The notes: generated by a model from the letters alone, not told the origin. 63,800 bases of DNA from MGML01 sp034416335 (GCA_034416335.1 DAOULV010000035.1:1-63800), one strand, 5' to 3'. Counted from the first letter of the stretch, positions 50,256-59,826 are shown. Numbers and translations: made by a program.

Positions 50256-51694
50256 TTAAGAATGAAAGACAATATAGGATAACCAAAGCTCAAACTGTGA
50301 AACTGGAGCAGGCCTTGGCTGAGTTGAGTCGCTCATCTAGGAGCGAGGAGAACATTCATCCTTTGTTGCTCAAAGCAGAACAGGAAGGCATTCATAGCCA
50401 GCTTGATGACCTCCGCGCCGAAATAAACGAGTATGAGGAGCTGAAGGCAGGTAAGTACGCAATCCCAGAGCTTGACACATTTGCTGAGTTCCCCCTCTTT
50501 CTCATAAGAGCGAGAATAGCTGAAGGGTTGACTCAAAAGGAGTTAGCAGAACGGCTAGGGATGAAAGAACAGCAAATTCAGAAATACGAATCTACTGAGT
50601 ATGCTTCTGCAAGTCTTTCGCGAATCAAGGAGGTAGCTCAGGCACTGGGTGTTAAGTTGACAGATGATTCGGTCATTCGCCCTTCTGGAACGACTTTGGC
50701 TTCACTAATCAACCGGTTGAAAGGAGCAGGTTTAGACCGTGACCTAATCATGAAGAGGATAGTACCTGCTTCACTCTTGGAGCTATCGCGTGTTGAAGAA
50801 GAAGGGAGTGACAATCTTGTCTATCAAGTAGCCGGTCATGTAGGACGCATTTTCGGTTGGACTCCGAGTGATATTCTTAGCCAGTCTGATGTGCAACTCG
50901 ATATGAGACTAGCACCTGCCAAACTTAAAGTGGCAGTCAATGCTAACGAAAAGCGCGTGAATGCATATCTGATTTACGCACATTACTTGGTCCTCACTCT
51001 GGTGCAAGCGATGAGGTCCCAAGAACAAACAGCCATACTAGAAGATCCGTACGAAACTAGACGTGCAATAATTGATTGCTATGGGTCGTTGACTCTAGCG
51101 AACGTCTTAAACTATCTCTGGGGTTTAGGTATCTTGGTGTTACCATTGAATGATCCCGGTGCTTTCCACGGGGCGTATTTCCGTGAGAACTACAGACATA
51201 TGATTGTCTTAAAACAGAAGACACCCTCATCCTCACGCTGGATGTTCGATGCCCTTCATGAAGCACGTCATACCCTGGAAAGACCTGAACAGCCAAACCT
51301 GACAGTAATAGAGGACGAAGAGATGTCAAAAGAACGTCTATCCTCGGAAGAAGAGACTACAGCAAGTCAGTATGCTGGGGCTGTTTTGTTAGGGAAGAAT
51401 CCTTCAAGGCTCGCGGAAGTTTGCTTGAAAGAAGCAAATCGAGATCTTAGAATGTTAAAATCGGCCGTTAAAAGGGTGGCTTCAATGGAAAAGGTACCAA
51501 TTGAATCTCTAGCGAATTACATGGCTTTTCGCCTATCCCGTGAAGGTCATAATTGGTGGGGAGCTGCTGAGAATCTTCAAGATAAGAACTCCAATCCGTT
51601 TTACATCACGAGGGATATTCTCCTTGAAAACATTGATTTATCAAAGCTGACTGAGCCTGATCTTCAACTGCTTCAGAGAGCCCTTATTGAATAG
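50252..51694 (+). CDS. XRE regulator with ImmA/IrrE-type protease domain
   Basis: A 480-residue protein. Residues 1-70 are helical; 84-135 form a helix-turn-helix (ARIAEGLTQKELAERLGMKE, then SLSRIKEVAQALGV); 150-290 are unassigned; and 310-380 are an ImmA/IrrE zinc-protease part with HEARH (336-340) and later Glu residues (EEETTASQY). It likely binds the palindrome in the operon promoter and may be cleaved, or cleave a partner, on a signal. It overlaps the nucleotidyltransferase gene and is followed after 10 bases by the DUF4186 gene. Confidence 0.85.
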   Translation: MIKNERQYRITKAQTVKLEQALAELSRSSRSEENIHPLLLKAEQEGIHSQLDDLRAEINEYEELKAGKYAIPELDTFAEFPLFLIRARIAEGLTQKELAERLGMKEQQIQKYESTEYASASLSRIKEVAQALGVKLTDDSVIRPSGTTLASLINRLKGAGLDRDLIMKRIVPASLLELSRVEEEGSDNLVYQVAGHVGRIFGWTPSDILSQSDVQLDMRLAPAKLKVAVNANEKRVNAYLIYAHYLVLTLVQAMRSQEQTAILEDPYETRRAIIDCYGSLTLANVLNYLWGLGILVLPLNDPGAFHGAYFRENYRHMIVLKQKTPSSSRWMFDALHEARHTLERPEQPNLTVIEDEEMSKERLSSEEETTASQYAGAVLLGKNPSRLAEVCLKEANRDLRMLKSAVKRVASMEKVPIESLANYMAFRLSREGHNWWGAAENLQDKNSNPFYITRDILLENIDLSKLTEPDLQLLQRALIE

Positions 51695-51704
51695 GAGGAA
51701 AACC

Positions 51705-52274
51705 ATGATTCAAAAGAAACCTGATTGGCAAGAGGTAAAGCCGCTTGGACAAATACGCTGTTCTTCCCATGACTGCGAAAATGATCTGCATTGCTTTCGT
51801 ACACAAAGACCGAGAAATAGATCGTACAGAAATGGCCGTTGTATTGCCTGTGGAGTCGACTTGATTGATTGGAACCGAATAGACAAGAAGGATCTCAAAG
51901 ACGCAGATTATACAATCCAGGCAATACAGTATGAGATGATTCGCCACGAATATTGGCATAATACCATTGATGAACACGCGCTAGAACATGCGAGAAAGAA
52001 TGGACTTCAGCAGTTGAGATCAGATGCAGAAAAGAGGATACGCAAATACGTGAGTCCAGCATCAAAGGACATCTTTCGCGATGGGATTCAAACCCCTTTC
52101 AGAGGCAAATTGATCTACTACGCTCAGCATGGGACGGCTACTTGTTGCAGAAAGTGTGCTGAAGAATGGCACGGCATTGATAGAAACCGGCCACTCACAG
52201 AGGAGGAAATCAAATATATGGTCGACCTCGTCATGCTGTACATAAAAAAGCGAGTTGCAGACCTTCCTGAATAG
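51705..52274 (+). CDS. DUF4186 protein with extra zinc-like N-terminus
   Basis: A 189-residue protein; the start at 51705 follows AGGAGG. The C-terminal 90 residues match DUF4186: RDGIQTPFRGKLIYYAQHGT, then CCRKCAEEWHGIDRNRPLTE. The N-terminal half adds Cys pairs (IRCSSHDCENDLHCF, GRCIACGVDL) that look like a zinc site and are not in typical DUF4186 proteins. The biochemical function of DUF4186 is unknown to me. It sits between a regulator and a radical SAM gene in the same transcript, suggesting a role in the same pathway. Confidence 0.75.
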   Translation: MIQKKPDWQEVKPLGQIRCSSHDCENDLHCFRTQRPRNRSYRNGRCIACGVDLIDWNRIDKKDLKDADYTIQAIQYEMIRHEYWHNTIDEHALEHARKNGLQQLRSDAEKRIRKYVSPASKDIFRDGIQTPFRGKLIYYAQHGTATCCRKCAEEWHGIDRNRPLTEEEIKYMVDLVMLYIKKRVADLPE

Positions 52275-52299
52275 ACTGAGATATTCAATAACCGTTAAT

Positions 52300-53298
52300 A
52301 TGAAAAGAATTGAAGATATATCTAGTAGGTTGAGACAATTAGGGATCAATCTAGAAGAAAAAAGAATTCGGATCGCCCGTTTTGACAATTCTGGGCAATC
52401 CATCGACTTCAGCGTGCCATCAAATTGCAGAGGATTTGGCCGAATTCACCATTTTCGCCGTTTTCAAGGGGAGGGATGGCCACCTGACCCGTTACCCATT
52501 GACCCCGCTAGTCAGGCGCTTGGACTTCCGATTCAAGATGAAATCTCAGCCGAGGTCTTTCAAAACGCGATATGCAACCTGCGATGCTGGTACTGCTACG
52601 TCGATCGACATCTAATTACAGGAAAACCAGAACATTCAGATATGCTTAGTGTGAAAGAAATGGTTGATTATTACCTATCCGAAGAAGACCGACCGCCAAT
52701 TATTGACCTATCCGGAGGTCAGCCGGACTTGGTTCCTGAATGGATCCTATGGTTCGCTGACGCAATACATGAACGACATCTTGACCGAGAGATATACTTA
52801 TGGTCTGACGACAATCTGACCACTGATTTCCTTTGGAGGTTCCTCAATGAAGCAGAACTCAAGCGTCTCGCTTCTTACAAGAACTATGGGAGAGTAGGAT
52901 GCTTCAAGGGATTCGACGAAAATTCCTTTAGTTTCAATACCGGTGCTCCACCAAGATATTTCAAGGCTCAATTCTCTTTAATGCGGAGACTCATTGAGTC
53001 GGGATTTGATATGTATGGTTACGTAACCCTCACATCCGATAGGAACGAAAATCTTCAATCGCAAATATCCAACTTCGTGGACAGAATCCAGTCAGAGGTC
53101 CACCCCCTGTTTCCTCTTAGAACTGTGCCACAACGAATCTTGGAGTTCACTCCAACTAAGAGACGTATCGGTGGAGAACAACGAAAGGCTCTTGAGATTC
53201 AAAATGAAGTTGTTTGTCTTTGGCAAGAAGAGTTAGAAAGACGCTTCTCCAAAGAAGCACGGGAAATGCGAATCTTTGACCACAAATTAATCGTGTAA
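52300..53298 (+). CDS. radical SAM enzyme
   Basis: A 332-residue enzyme. The 4Fe-4S motif is CNLRCWYC (Cys92, Cys96, Cys99), followed by DLSGGQPDL (138-144) in the place of the GGE motif that binds S-adenosylmethionine. It uses SAM to make a 5'-deoxyadenosyl radical; the substrate is unknown. It starts 25 bases after DUF4186 with a weak ribosome-binding site (ATG at 52300). The next gene is methyltransferase-like with an ASCH domain and the last is a P-loop kinase, which together suggest chemistry on a nucleotide or nucleic acid. Confidence 0.85.
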   Translation: MKRIEDISSRLRQLGINLEEKRIRIARFDNSGQSIDFSVPSNCRGFGRIHHFRRFQGEGWPPDPLPIDPASQALGLPIQDEISAEVFQNAICNLRCWYCYVDRHLITGKPEHSDMLSVKEMVDYYLSEEDRPPIIDLSGGQPDLVPEWILWFADAIHERHLDREIYLWSDDNLTTDFLWRFLNEAELKRLASYKNYGRVGCFKGFDENSFSFNTGAPPRYFKAQFSLMRRLIESGFDMYGYVTLTSDRNENLQSQISNFVDRIQSEVHPLFPLRTVPQRILEFTPTKRRIGGEQRKALEIQNEVVCLWQEELERRFSKEAREMRIFDHKLIV

Positions 53299-53306
53299 GA
53301 AAAAAT

Positions 53307-55184
53307 ATGAAAGAACGAAAAACCGAACTCTTAGCAAACAATAAGGTCGAAGAAACTTATGAAAGACACTTGGAACTCCACCTTGTGAATCTGCTAAGTA
53401 GAAAACCTATGTTTTTTCATGAAATAGTCTGCCAAGCTCATGGAGCGTATCCATCCGATGTCTTAAGAATTCTAAAAAATCTTGTTCTTACCAATAAGCT
53501 AGAATTGCGTAAAAACCTATACTGCATGCCTGGGACAAGAAACAAATCATCGAATAAAGAGGAAAACTCAGATTTGGGAAAAAGTCTTACTATGTCTGAA
53601 AGGCAGCTTGTTCTAAAGCCATTGAATGTCAACTCTATTTTTGGCGATCCCCATCCTGCTGACTATGATTGGCGTTACACATCCAAGTCCCGAGATGAGT
53701 TGACAATGAGACTTGATCCATTTATAGAAAGTAAGAGAGAAATCGCACTTCTAGGAGCACCGACCCTATTTTTAAGCCTATCTAAATCAGGTGTTAATCC
53801 GACTTTGTTTGATAACAGCATATCTGTCCTTACTGACCTTAGATCCACAGGAATCACCAATGGGTTGATTCACCATGATATTTTCCATCCAATGCTCGAA
53901 TTCGGTGGAAAATATGACGTAGTCGTAGCTGACCCTCCATGGTATGTTACATTTCAAAAGGCATCTATCCTACGTTCGTCTGAATTACTCAAAGAACAAG
54001 GCTTGCTTTTACTCAGCGTTCAACCTTGGTTGACCCGGCCTACTGCAATAAAGGAGCGTAGAGAGATAATAGAATTTGCTACCAAAGCCGGCTTTGACCT
54101 GAATGAGAGTGCACCAGGAGTACTTCCATACCAATGCCCAAAATTTGAACAGATCGCTTTATCCATGCAGGGCATCCATTGTGGTAACTGGCGACAGGGT
54201 GATCTCTTTGTGTTCCGTAAAATCAATCAAGCTGAAAAATCATTGAAAGTTCCTTATCCAAAAGACGAACCAACATGGGATGAATACAGATTTGGACTCT
54301 TAAAAGTGAAACTCCGGCATCGAGCTCGTAGAAATGCTAGTGAACTAAAAATAAAACCGGTTTCTAAAGAAGGACCGTACCTAAGCACAGTATCGCGAAG
54401 ATACCCACTAAGACATCGCATTGACCTATGGACTTCAGATAATATAGCGTATTCTATTACGCGACCAGACATAGTAAAAGATGCTTTAGATAGACTTCAA
54501 TCTGGCGATTCTCCTAGAGATATTGTTGAAGACTTCAGGTCAAAGCTTTCAAGATCAGAAGCCAACACACTCTTGAGGTTACTGACTAACATAACCATAC
54601 CATATGAAGAGGATGAATTTAAGCAACTTACAGAACCTAAAGGACCCGCAAGTGCCAGAAAAATAATCGAGCGTAAATCTTACGTGAATAAATTCATTGA
54701 AGACAATATACTTCCAGGTATAACTGATGCTTTTTGGCAACAGCGTTTGACAAATTTATTGTGGGATGGTTCAAGTCCAAACGCAGTTCACTTGGCTATA
54801 TTTTTAGAACCTTATCTTAAATATATACTAGAGGGGCGAAAGACAGTTGAGTCAAGATTTAGCTCTCGGCGTTATGCCCCGTACCAGAAAGTTCAGGTAG
54901 GCGACATCTTGTTTTTAAAACGTTCAAGCGGTCCAGTAGTTGGCTTGTGTGAGGTTACTAGTGTTTGGTTTTATCGTCTTGCCCCAGAATCGTGGGACAA
55001 TATTAAAAGGGAATTTTCACAGGAATTATGTATCCAAGATCCCAGTTTCTGGGAGACTAAGCGCCATGCTTCATATGCAACGCTTATGCGAATTGGGCAT
55101 GTGCTACCCATAAAACCTATTAAATTTCCAAAATACGACCGGAGGGGATGGGTGTTGTTGACACCTGATAACACTAATCGGTAA
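53307..55184 (+). CDS. winged helix - methyltransferase (DPPW) - ASCH fusion
   Basis: A 625-residue protein. Residues 20-75 look like a winged helix (LLSRKPMFFHEIVCQAHGAY). Residues 115-310 are methyltransferase-like: GDPHPADYDWRYT, ALLGAPTLFLSL and DVVVADPPWY (DPPW at 209-212). This resembles both N6-adenine methylases and the BpsA aminopropyl-transferase fold. The C-terminal part (about 495-620) is an ASCH domain (HLAIFLEPYLKYILEGRKTV, then GDILFLKRSSGPVVGLCEV), a fold that binds RNA or modified nucleosides. The GxG SAM loop is not obvious. Modification of a base or polyamine-like transfer is inferred. Confidence 0.7.
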   Translation: MKERKTELLANNKVEETYERHLELHLVNLLSRKPMFFHEIVCQAHGAYPSDVLRILKNLVLTNKLELRKNLYCMPGTRNKSSNKEENSDLGKSLTMSERQLVLKPLNVNSIFGDPHPADYDWRYTSKSRDELTMRLDPFIESKREIALLGAPTLFLSLSKSGVNPTLFDNSISVLTDLRSTGITNGLIHHDIFHPMLEFGGKYDVVVADPPWYVTFQKASILRSSELLKEQGLLLLSVQPWLTRPTAIKERREIIEFATKAGFDLNESAPGVLPYQCPKFEQIALSMQGIHCGNWRQGDLFVFRKINQAEKSLKVPYPKDEPTWDEYRFGLLKVKLRHRARRNASELKIKPVSKEGPYLSTVSRRYPLRHRIDLWTSDNIAYSITRPDIVKDALDRLQSGDSPRDIVEDFRSKLSRSEANTLLRLLTNITIPYEEDEFKQLTEPKGPASARKIIERKSYVNKFIEDNILPGITDAFWQQRLTNLLWDGSSPNAVHLAIFLEPYLKYILEGRKTVESRFSSRRYAPYQKVQVGDILFLKRSSGPVVGLCEVTSVWFYRLAPESWDNIKREFSQELCIQDPSFWETKRHASYATLMRIGHVLPIKPIKFPKYDRRGWVLLTPDNTNR

Positions 55185-55197
55185 ATGGAATTCAAAG

Positions 55198-55737
55198 ATG
55201 GATAACATCGTAATCGGTTTCGCAGGCCCCATTGGTAGCGGAAAATCGACATTGTCTAGACTGGTGTCCCGCAAGTTGAGGTGGCCACTAGCGAGTTTCG
55301 GTACGTATGTGCGCAAAGCAGCACAGGTGTACGGATTCGACAAATCGAGGAAGGGGCTTCAACTCACCGGTGACTTCTTAATTAACCGTGGTTGGAAATC
55401 CTTTTGTGAGGAAGTACTGGCCGACGCGAACTGGAGACCAGGTTCAAACCTTATTATCGAAGGCATTCGTCATATAGAGGCTATTAAGATGCTAGAAAAT
55501 ATCATGACTCCAGCTCAAATTTTTCTTATTTACGTTTCTCTGGGTGACCCTGAAAGGAAAATCCGGTTAAAAGCGAGTAACAATGAAGAGTACTTGAAAC
55601 TCGAAGAGATTGAATTGCACCCTACGGAACAACAAGTCAGAACGGCTCTGTTTGATCGAGCAAATTTTGTTGTTGATAACAGTCGTCCAGTAGATAAGGT
55701 AGTCGAGGAAATAGTCTCCTGGGTAGGCTCACTATGA
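55198..55737 (+). CDS. P-loop kinase (nucleotide-kinase-like)
   Basis: A 179-residue kinase. Walker A is GPIGSGKST (about 10-18); LIIEGIRH is a Walker-B-like strand; the end has RANFVVDNS as in dephospho-CoA and nucleoside monophosphate kinases of the AAA_33/CoaE-like fold. It could phosphorylate a modified nucleoside monophosphate made by the radical SAM and methyltransferase-like enzymes, as phage nucleotide-modification pathways do; that is inference. A truncated frame overlaps its stop (ATGA). Confidence 0.78.
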   Translation: MDNIVIGFAGPIGSGKSTLSRLVSRKLRWPLASFGTYVRKAAQVYGFDKSRKGLQLTGDFLINRGWKSFCEEVLADANWRPGSNLIIEGIRHIEAIKMLENIMTPAQIFLIYVSLGDPERKIRLKASNNEEYLKLEEIELHPTEQQVRTALFDRANFVVDNSRPVDKVVEEIVSWVGSL

Positions 55738-55811
55738 CCAAATCAGTGGCATTAATCCTCTCTGGAACTTCGACTCCGTTGAACAGGAATATCCATCACG
55801 CTAAAGGATAG
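55734..55811 (+). pseudogene. short coupled frame, probable truncated gene
   Basis: A 25-residue frame begins in an ATGA overlap with the kinase stop: MTKSVALILSGTSTPLNRNI, then HHAKG. The start looks like the N-terminus of a longer enzyme, but it stops nine bases before the convergent restriction gene. The operon may have lost its last gene when the restriction-modification pair arrived. Confidence 0.4.
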
Positions 55812-55819
55812 CTACAAAT

Positions 55820-56521
55820 TTAAAGAAGTTGGGTTTTCCTTTTATAGAATAACGACAAATCTTTTTCCATCACACGGAAACCTGTTCCGTGATTTCTGAC
55901 TGCACCTCTGTCGTTAATGTGCATTCTTATGTCTAAACAGATACTCGAATTCTCAATTGCATTAACAAAATTTTCTTCACTCGGTTCGTCAAGTAAATAG
56001 GCTTCATTAAAATAAAATTCTTCGGAAGCTCCTATAACTTTTCGCGAGTCCGCTGTAACAAGAAGGATTTTTCCCAACTTGTAAAGAAGGGCTCCAACTA
56101 ATCTGTAAATACTCCATGAGGCAATTTCAATATCTTCATGCATCAACTTTAATATGTTTCCGTGCCTATCTAAATTAACAGTGAAACCTAACGAGTTTGG
56201 AGTGTTTGCCCAAAGTGAACAATAGAGAGCTTCTCTTCCATTATCATCGACGTAACCGTATTTTCGTATAACATCAAGTTGCCTAAGCTTCCATGCACCA
56301 CGATTAAACGTGAACATTGTTATCATAGAGTTTGACTGCTTTCTAGCAGCTTTTAACTCTATTCGACCTCCAAGGTCAGGTATTTGAATATTTGTTTCGC
56401 CTAGTCCTAAATAGTGTTCGAAAGTATAACCTATACCAGTGGCACCACGCCTAAGTGAAGGTACAAAACCCATATCTTTTAACTCTTGTAGTCGTCTCTG
56501 TACCTCTACTATCGTTGGCAT
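55820..56521 (-). CDS. MvaI/BcnI-family restriction endonuclease
   Basis: A 233-residue enzyme. The family motif IGYTFEHYLGLGETNIQIPD followed by GGRIELKAAR places Asp49, Glu55 and Lys57 in the catalytic PD-ExK site; MFTFNRGAWKL follows. MvaI and BcnI cut CCWGG and CCSGG as monomers, so a five-base CC-containing target is likely but not proven. The ATG lies one base after the methylase stop, so the pair is one operon. It appears intact. Confidence 0.9.
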   Translation of the reverse strand: MPTIVEVQRRLQELKDMGFVPSLRRGATGIGYTFEHYLGLGETNIQIPDLGGRIELKAARKQSNSMITMFTFNRGAWKLRQLDVIRKYGYVDDNGREALYCSLWANTPNSLGFTVNLDRHGNILKLMHEDIEIASWSIYRLVGALLYKLGKILLVTADSRKVIGASEEFYFNEAYLLDEPSEENFVNAIENSSICLDIRMHINDRGAVRNHGTGFRVMEKDLSLFYKRKTQLL

Positions 56522-56522
56522 T

Positions 56523-57854
56523 CTATCTGGCCTTTCTGAGTACTATAATATTCTCGTTATTCATAGTGGTTACTTTTTGGCCTCGTATATTCGAAGGAGA
56601 ATTTTCTTTCGGCATTCTTTTATTAGGAATATTCCGAGGTACAGTAGCAACTGTTACCAAGTTATATTGTTCACCGAGTTCACTAATTATTTTATTTGTA
56701 AGGAGATTAACTTTTTTTACAGTTCGATTACCTACAACCCAACATTGATAGCTGTTTACCTTCATGTTTTTCGTTATAGAATCCAAACACTTATCGAGGT
56801 CAATATAGAAGGACAATACCTCTGATGCTCTTTTTTCATCTATATTACTTATTTCAAGTATAGCTTCTTTTAGAGTATTCGATGGGAGGTTATTATCTGA
56901 TTTGTTACTCATACCTCCTAACAAATATTTATCCAGATTACTTTGTACTATTTCGCTTGCAACAAACTCCTGCTCTGTTAAATCAAGCCATTGTAAAGAT
57001 AGTCTAGAATATTGCCCATATGCTACCGTTGTTCTTGAATCGCCATAAGGGGGTGAGGTAATCATTAAATCCATATCAGCATCTATTTTATATTCACGTG
57101 TATCACTGGCAATAGTAGTAACACTATAATCACGTCCGACTTCAGAATAAAGTTGTTTAACACCATCAATACAAACATCCAATTGTGTTTTGAAAACTTC
57201 TAATACTGAAGGGTTAAAAGCACGTAATTTTTCGTTGGGTATTCTATATAGTTTAAATTCACTATTACGCGTATTAGAACATTCGCGGACGGTTTCAGAG
57301 AAAGCGATAGAAAATAATATTCTTACATCTTTATTTCCTATCCTGTTAATATTGTTTTTTACTACCTGCAAATGCCTTATAACGTAAGGTTTAAACCAGT
57401 AATCAATATTCTTGAACTTTAGATAATCAATAGCCAATTCACCATTGTCAATTTTTAATAGTTCGGAAGTAATGTTTTCAATGATGCTTTCTCTTGTTTC
57501 CATAAGAAAGGCAGGCTTAATAGGGGTGCACTTTGCTTTTGCTATTAAACAAGCTAGAGGATTCAGGTCGATTCCCCAAACACTTAATCCGGCTAGTATA
57601 CCTTCGAGTAATACTGTTCCTGAACCTGAAAAAGGATCAAATAGATTTTTAACTGGCTGGTATCTCTTGAATATATTTATTAAGTTACGTGAAATGGGAG
57701 GTATCATCATTGCCGGATAGCCGTGTATATTGTGAGTATAATCTTTCTCGTAACCGTTGAAGTCCCAATAGTTTAATGGCAGGTTGCCTAAATACTGGAT
57801 GATTTCTTCATCAACCTCAGGTAAGTTAATATTTTCTTGCTTCAATACAGTCAT
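56523..57854 (-). CDS. DNA amino-methyltransferase of the restriction pair
   Basis: A 443-residue methylase. The SAM site is DPFSGSGT (73-80) and the catalytic motif is TSPPY (266-270, ITSPPYGDSRTTVAYGQYSR), which is typical of N4-cytosine methylases; the SAM motif comes first in the chain. It protects DNA from the adjacent MvaI/BcnI-like enzyme. It is transcribed first, as is usual to avoid self-damage. No controller gene is adjacent. Confidence 0.9.
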   Translation of the reverse strand: MTVLKQENINLPEVDEEIIQYLGNLPLNYWDFNGYEKDYTHNIHGYPAMMIPPISRNLINIFKRYQPVKNLFDPFSGSGTVLLEGILAGLSVWGIDLNPLACLIAKAKCTPIKPAFLMETRESIIENITSELLKIDNGELAIDYLKFKNIDYWFKPYVIRHLQVVKNNINRIGNKDVRILFSIAFSETVRECSNTRNSEFKLYRIPNEKLRAFNPSVLEVFKTQLDVCIDGVKQLYSEVGRDYSVTTIASDTREYKIDADMDLMITSPPYGDSRTTVAYGQYSRLSLQWLDLTEQEFVASEIVQSNLDKYLLGGMSNKSDNNLPSNTLKEAILEISNIDEKRASEVLSFYIDLDKCLDSITKNMKVNSYQCWVVGNRTVKKVNLLTNKIISELGEQYNLVTVATVPRNIPNKRMPKENSPSNIRGQKVTTMNNENIIVLRKAR

Positions 57855-58049
57855 AAATGCCTCGAAATCAGGGTGAAGTTCTGAGGAAAATACAAGAACG
57901 ATTTTCCAGTTAATACTGAGTATACCACATTTTTACGTTCTATAAATGGCCTCGTCGAAACGCTGGAAAAGCATTGAGCAACTGAAAAAGATAGTTTAGA
58001 ACCTGTCTTTGTGTTAGAATGACTGTAAAATTTACACAGCATCAGTAAT

Positions 58050-58667
58050 ATGGATACACCTCAAGCTAGCTCAGTAAAAAACTTAGAGCACTTATACACA
58101 ACCGTTGTAGCTGTAGCTCTATCTCTGTCTATTTATCACCTGTTTGACACATCAGGCGGGCTCGTACAATTCAGAGTGGAGTTATTATGGTGTTTTGCAG
58201 CATTCTTGATAACCCTAATTCCTTTTTATCATGGTGCTCTGAGACACTTGGACATTACCTATGTTGAAAATGAAAGCAAGAATTTACGTAAAGGAGCATT
58301 ATTATTCGATTTCTTCATGTTATTTCTTGAGAGTTGTGCATTCATTATGTTATCCGTTTTCCTAATACAACCAATGTTCTTCATTTGGGGTATGGTAGCG
58401 CTGCTGGTATTCGATACTATCTGGGCTTTTCTTGCTTATCTGGGATTCTCACAGGATATACATCCGAAAGCAGAGGCACGATGGGCTTTAATTAACTTTG
58501 TTACATCAATAGGACTCACTATCTATCTAATTAGTTTCAATTTCTTACCGACTGCTGAGTTTAGTAGTAATCTTAAACTCGCTATAGGAATTCCTTGTAT
58601 CTTACTTCTACGTACTATTGTTGATTATGTGTGGTGTTGGGACGTATATTATCCTCAAAAACAGTAG
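58050..58667 (+). CDS. multi-pass membrane protein
   Basis: A 205-residue protein with about six membrane segments (TTVVAVALSLSIYHLF, LLWCFAAFLITLIPFYHG, LFDFFMLFLESCAFIMLSVF, FIWGMVALLVFDTIWAFLAY, FVTSIGLTIYLISFNF, LAIGIPCILLLRTIVDY). No catalytic motif is visible. It is convergent with the deoxyribosyltransferase-like gene, 6 bases away. Function unknown; membrane proteins beside such enzymes can be defence effectors. Confidence 0.62.
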   Translation: MDTPQASSVKNLEHLYTTVVAVALSLSIYHLFDTSGGLVQFRVELLWCFAAFLITLIPFYHGALRHLDITYVENESKNLRKGALLFDFFMLFLESCAFIMLSVFLIQPMFFIWGMVALLVFDTIWAFLAYLGFSQDIHPKAEARWALINFVTSIGLTIYLISFNFLPTAEFSSNLKLAIGIPCILLLRTIVDYVWCWDVYYPQKQ

Positions 58668-58673
58668 ACCTAA

Positions 58674-59144
58674 CTAAATTATACTGTCTCGAAGAGCTGT
58701 AGAGAGTTCTTCTATATTATGAAAAAGTGTCGTTCCTCTTTCATAAACTCCCCAAACCATCAAATTGGGGCGTGACATCATATAATTATCCGCAGGGTCT
58801 CCTCTTAAATCAGTGAGAAGCCCTAATATTTTCTTATTTTGAGAGTATGCGTAACCAAGTTCGATGCAGGTACCACTATCACTATCTTGACCATCAAGCC
58901 ATGAAACAACTATTGAAGCATTATTAATATGATCAATATCATTGAGAAATACTTCTTCTGGTGGAGGACTATCGCTACTTATAATATCATCAACAAATTC
59001 ACCCCCATCTCGATGCGGAAGAAAAAAGTCATCTTGAGGATTCAGCCCAGTGGTTTCAGCTACTTTACTTACCAATACCTCCAAATATCTTCTTTCTGCC
59101 TCCGAAAACAAGGGTCCCGCTATATATACTATCTTTGACACCAT
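58674..59144 (-). CDS. nucleoside 2-deoxyribosyltransferase-like protein
   Basis: A 156-residue protein. IVYIAGPLFSEAERRYLE at the N-terminus and DGQDSDSGTCIELGYAYSQN (Asp84, Asp87 and the nucleophile-type Glu95) are the marks of this family, which moves deoxyribose between bases or hydrolyses nucleotides. It stands beside a membrane protein in convergent orientation. It may be a metabolic or signalling enzyme; members act in some anti-phage systems. Confidence 0.85.
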   Translation of the reverse strand: MVSKIVYIAGPLFSEAERRYLEVLVSKVAETTGLNPQDDFFLPHRDGGEFVDDIISSDSPPPEEVFLNDIDHINNASIVVSWLDGQDSDSGTCIELGYAYSQNKKILGLLTDLRGDPADNYMMSRPNLMVWGVYERGTTLFHNIEELSTALRDSII

Positions 59145-59294
59145 TTACCTCCTAATTAGTCCTTTGTTATTAATCGTACCAAATAGCGAAGCTAAACGGA
59201 ATCGCCCAGTAGTATGCATGGTTAACCAAGCATCTAGATATTTATCTAATAGTAATTGCTTGAAAGCTTATTTAGTTATTTGCGAAGAAAATGA

Positions 59295-59323
59295 AGGGAC
59301 CCAGAAGATTTTCCTGGGTCCCT
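59295..59323 (-). terminator. rho-independent-type hairpin
   Basis: AGGGACCCAG (59295-59304) pairs with CTGGGTCCCT (59314-59323) around a short loop. It lies 17 bases downstream of the minus-strand gene ending at 59341. Confidence 0.75.
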
Positions 59324-59340
59324 CTAAGTAAATTTCAGAC

Positions 59341-59826
59341 TTAAAACTCAAATAGTGCTGGTTGCTCGGTTTCCCTCCGGGCTTCGTCTTCTTCTCTTTT
59401 CTGTCTCCACTCTGCTCGATCCCTCTCCATCCTGGCCGCAATACGTTTTCGATAAAGCCATGATTTAAACCTGTTTAGTTCTCTCATCTGGTATTCGCTG
59501 ATTGACTCTACGACAATATCTGTTGGCATTTCACCTTTTTCCCACCGTTTGTACGTTTGACTGGCAATGTGGAGGTATATTTCGGTCCAGTCACTATCCA
59601 TCGGTTGGGTCAGGGAAAGCGTCATCAAATAGGCACAGGCTTCAGCATCGGTACCGGTTGGTTCCTCACCTTTCAGCGCTTTCATATTCTCTATCATCCG
59701 CTCCATGGTGATAGCCGTTTTAAGCCATTCCGGGATAGTATCTCCCCATCCCCCCGGAAACACAATAATGGGATCGGTAAGGCATCCAACGATATCGGAG
59801 ATACCTTGCTCCACAGTCTTATTCAA
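59341..59826 (-). CDS. unknown protein of the clamp module
   Basis: A 161-residue protein with a TTG start after GGAGG. It is helical (EWLKTAITMERMIENMKALK, then ISEYQMRELNRFKSWLYRKR) and ends in a charged tail with EQPALFEF. The similar ending QLDLFEG near the start of the next protein and QLSLVV at the end of a neighbour recall clamp-binding peptides (QL[S/D]LF). Family unknown. It is last in the minus-strand module with the DnaN-like gene. Confidence 0.6.
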   Translation of the reverse strand: MNKTVEQGISDIVGCLTDPIIVFPGGWGDTIPEWLKTAITMERMIENMKALKGEEPTGTDAEACAYLMTLSLTQPMDSDWTEIYLHIASQTYKRWEKGEMPTDIVVESISEYQMRELNRFKSWLYRKRIAARMERDRAEWRQKREEDEARRETEQPALFEF

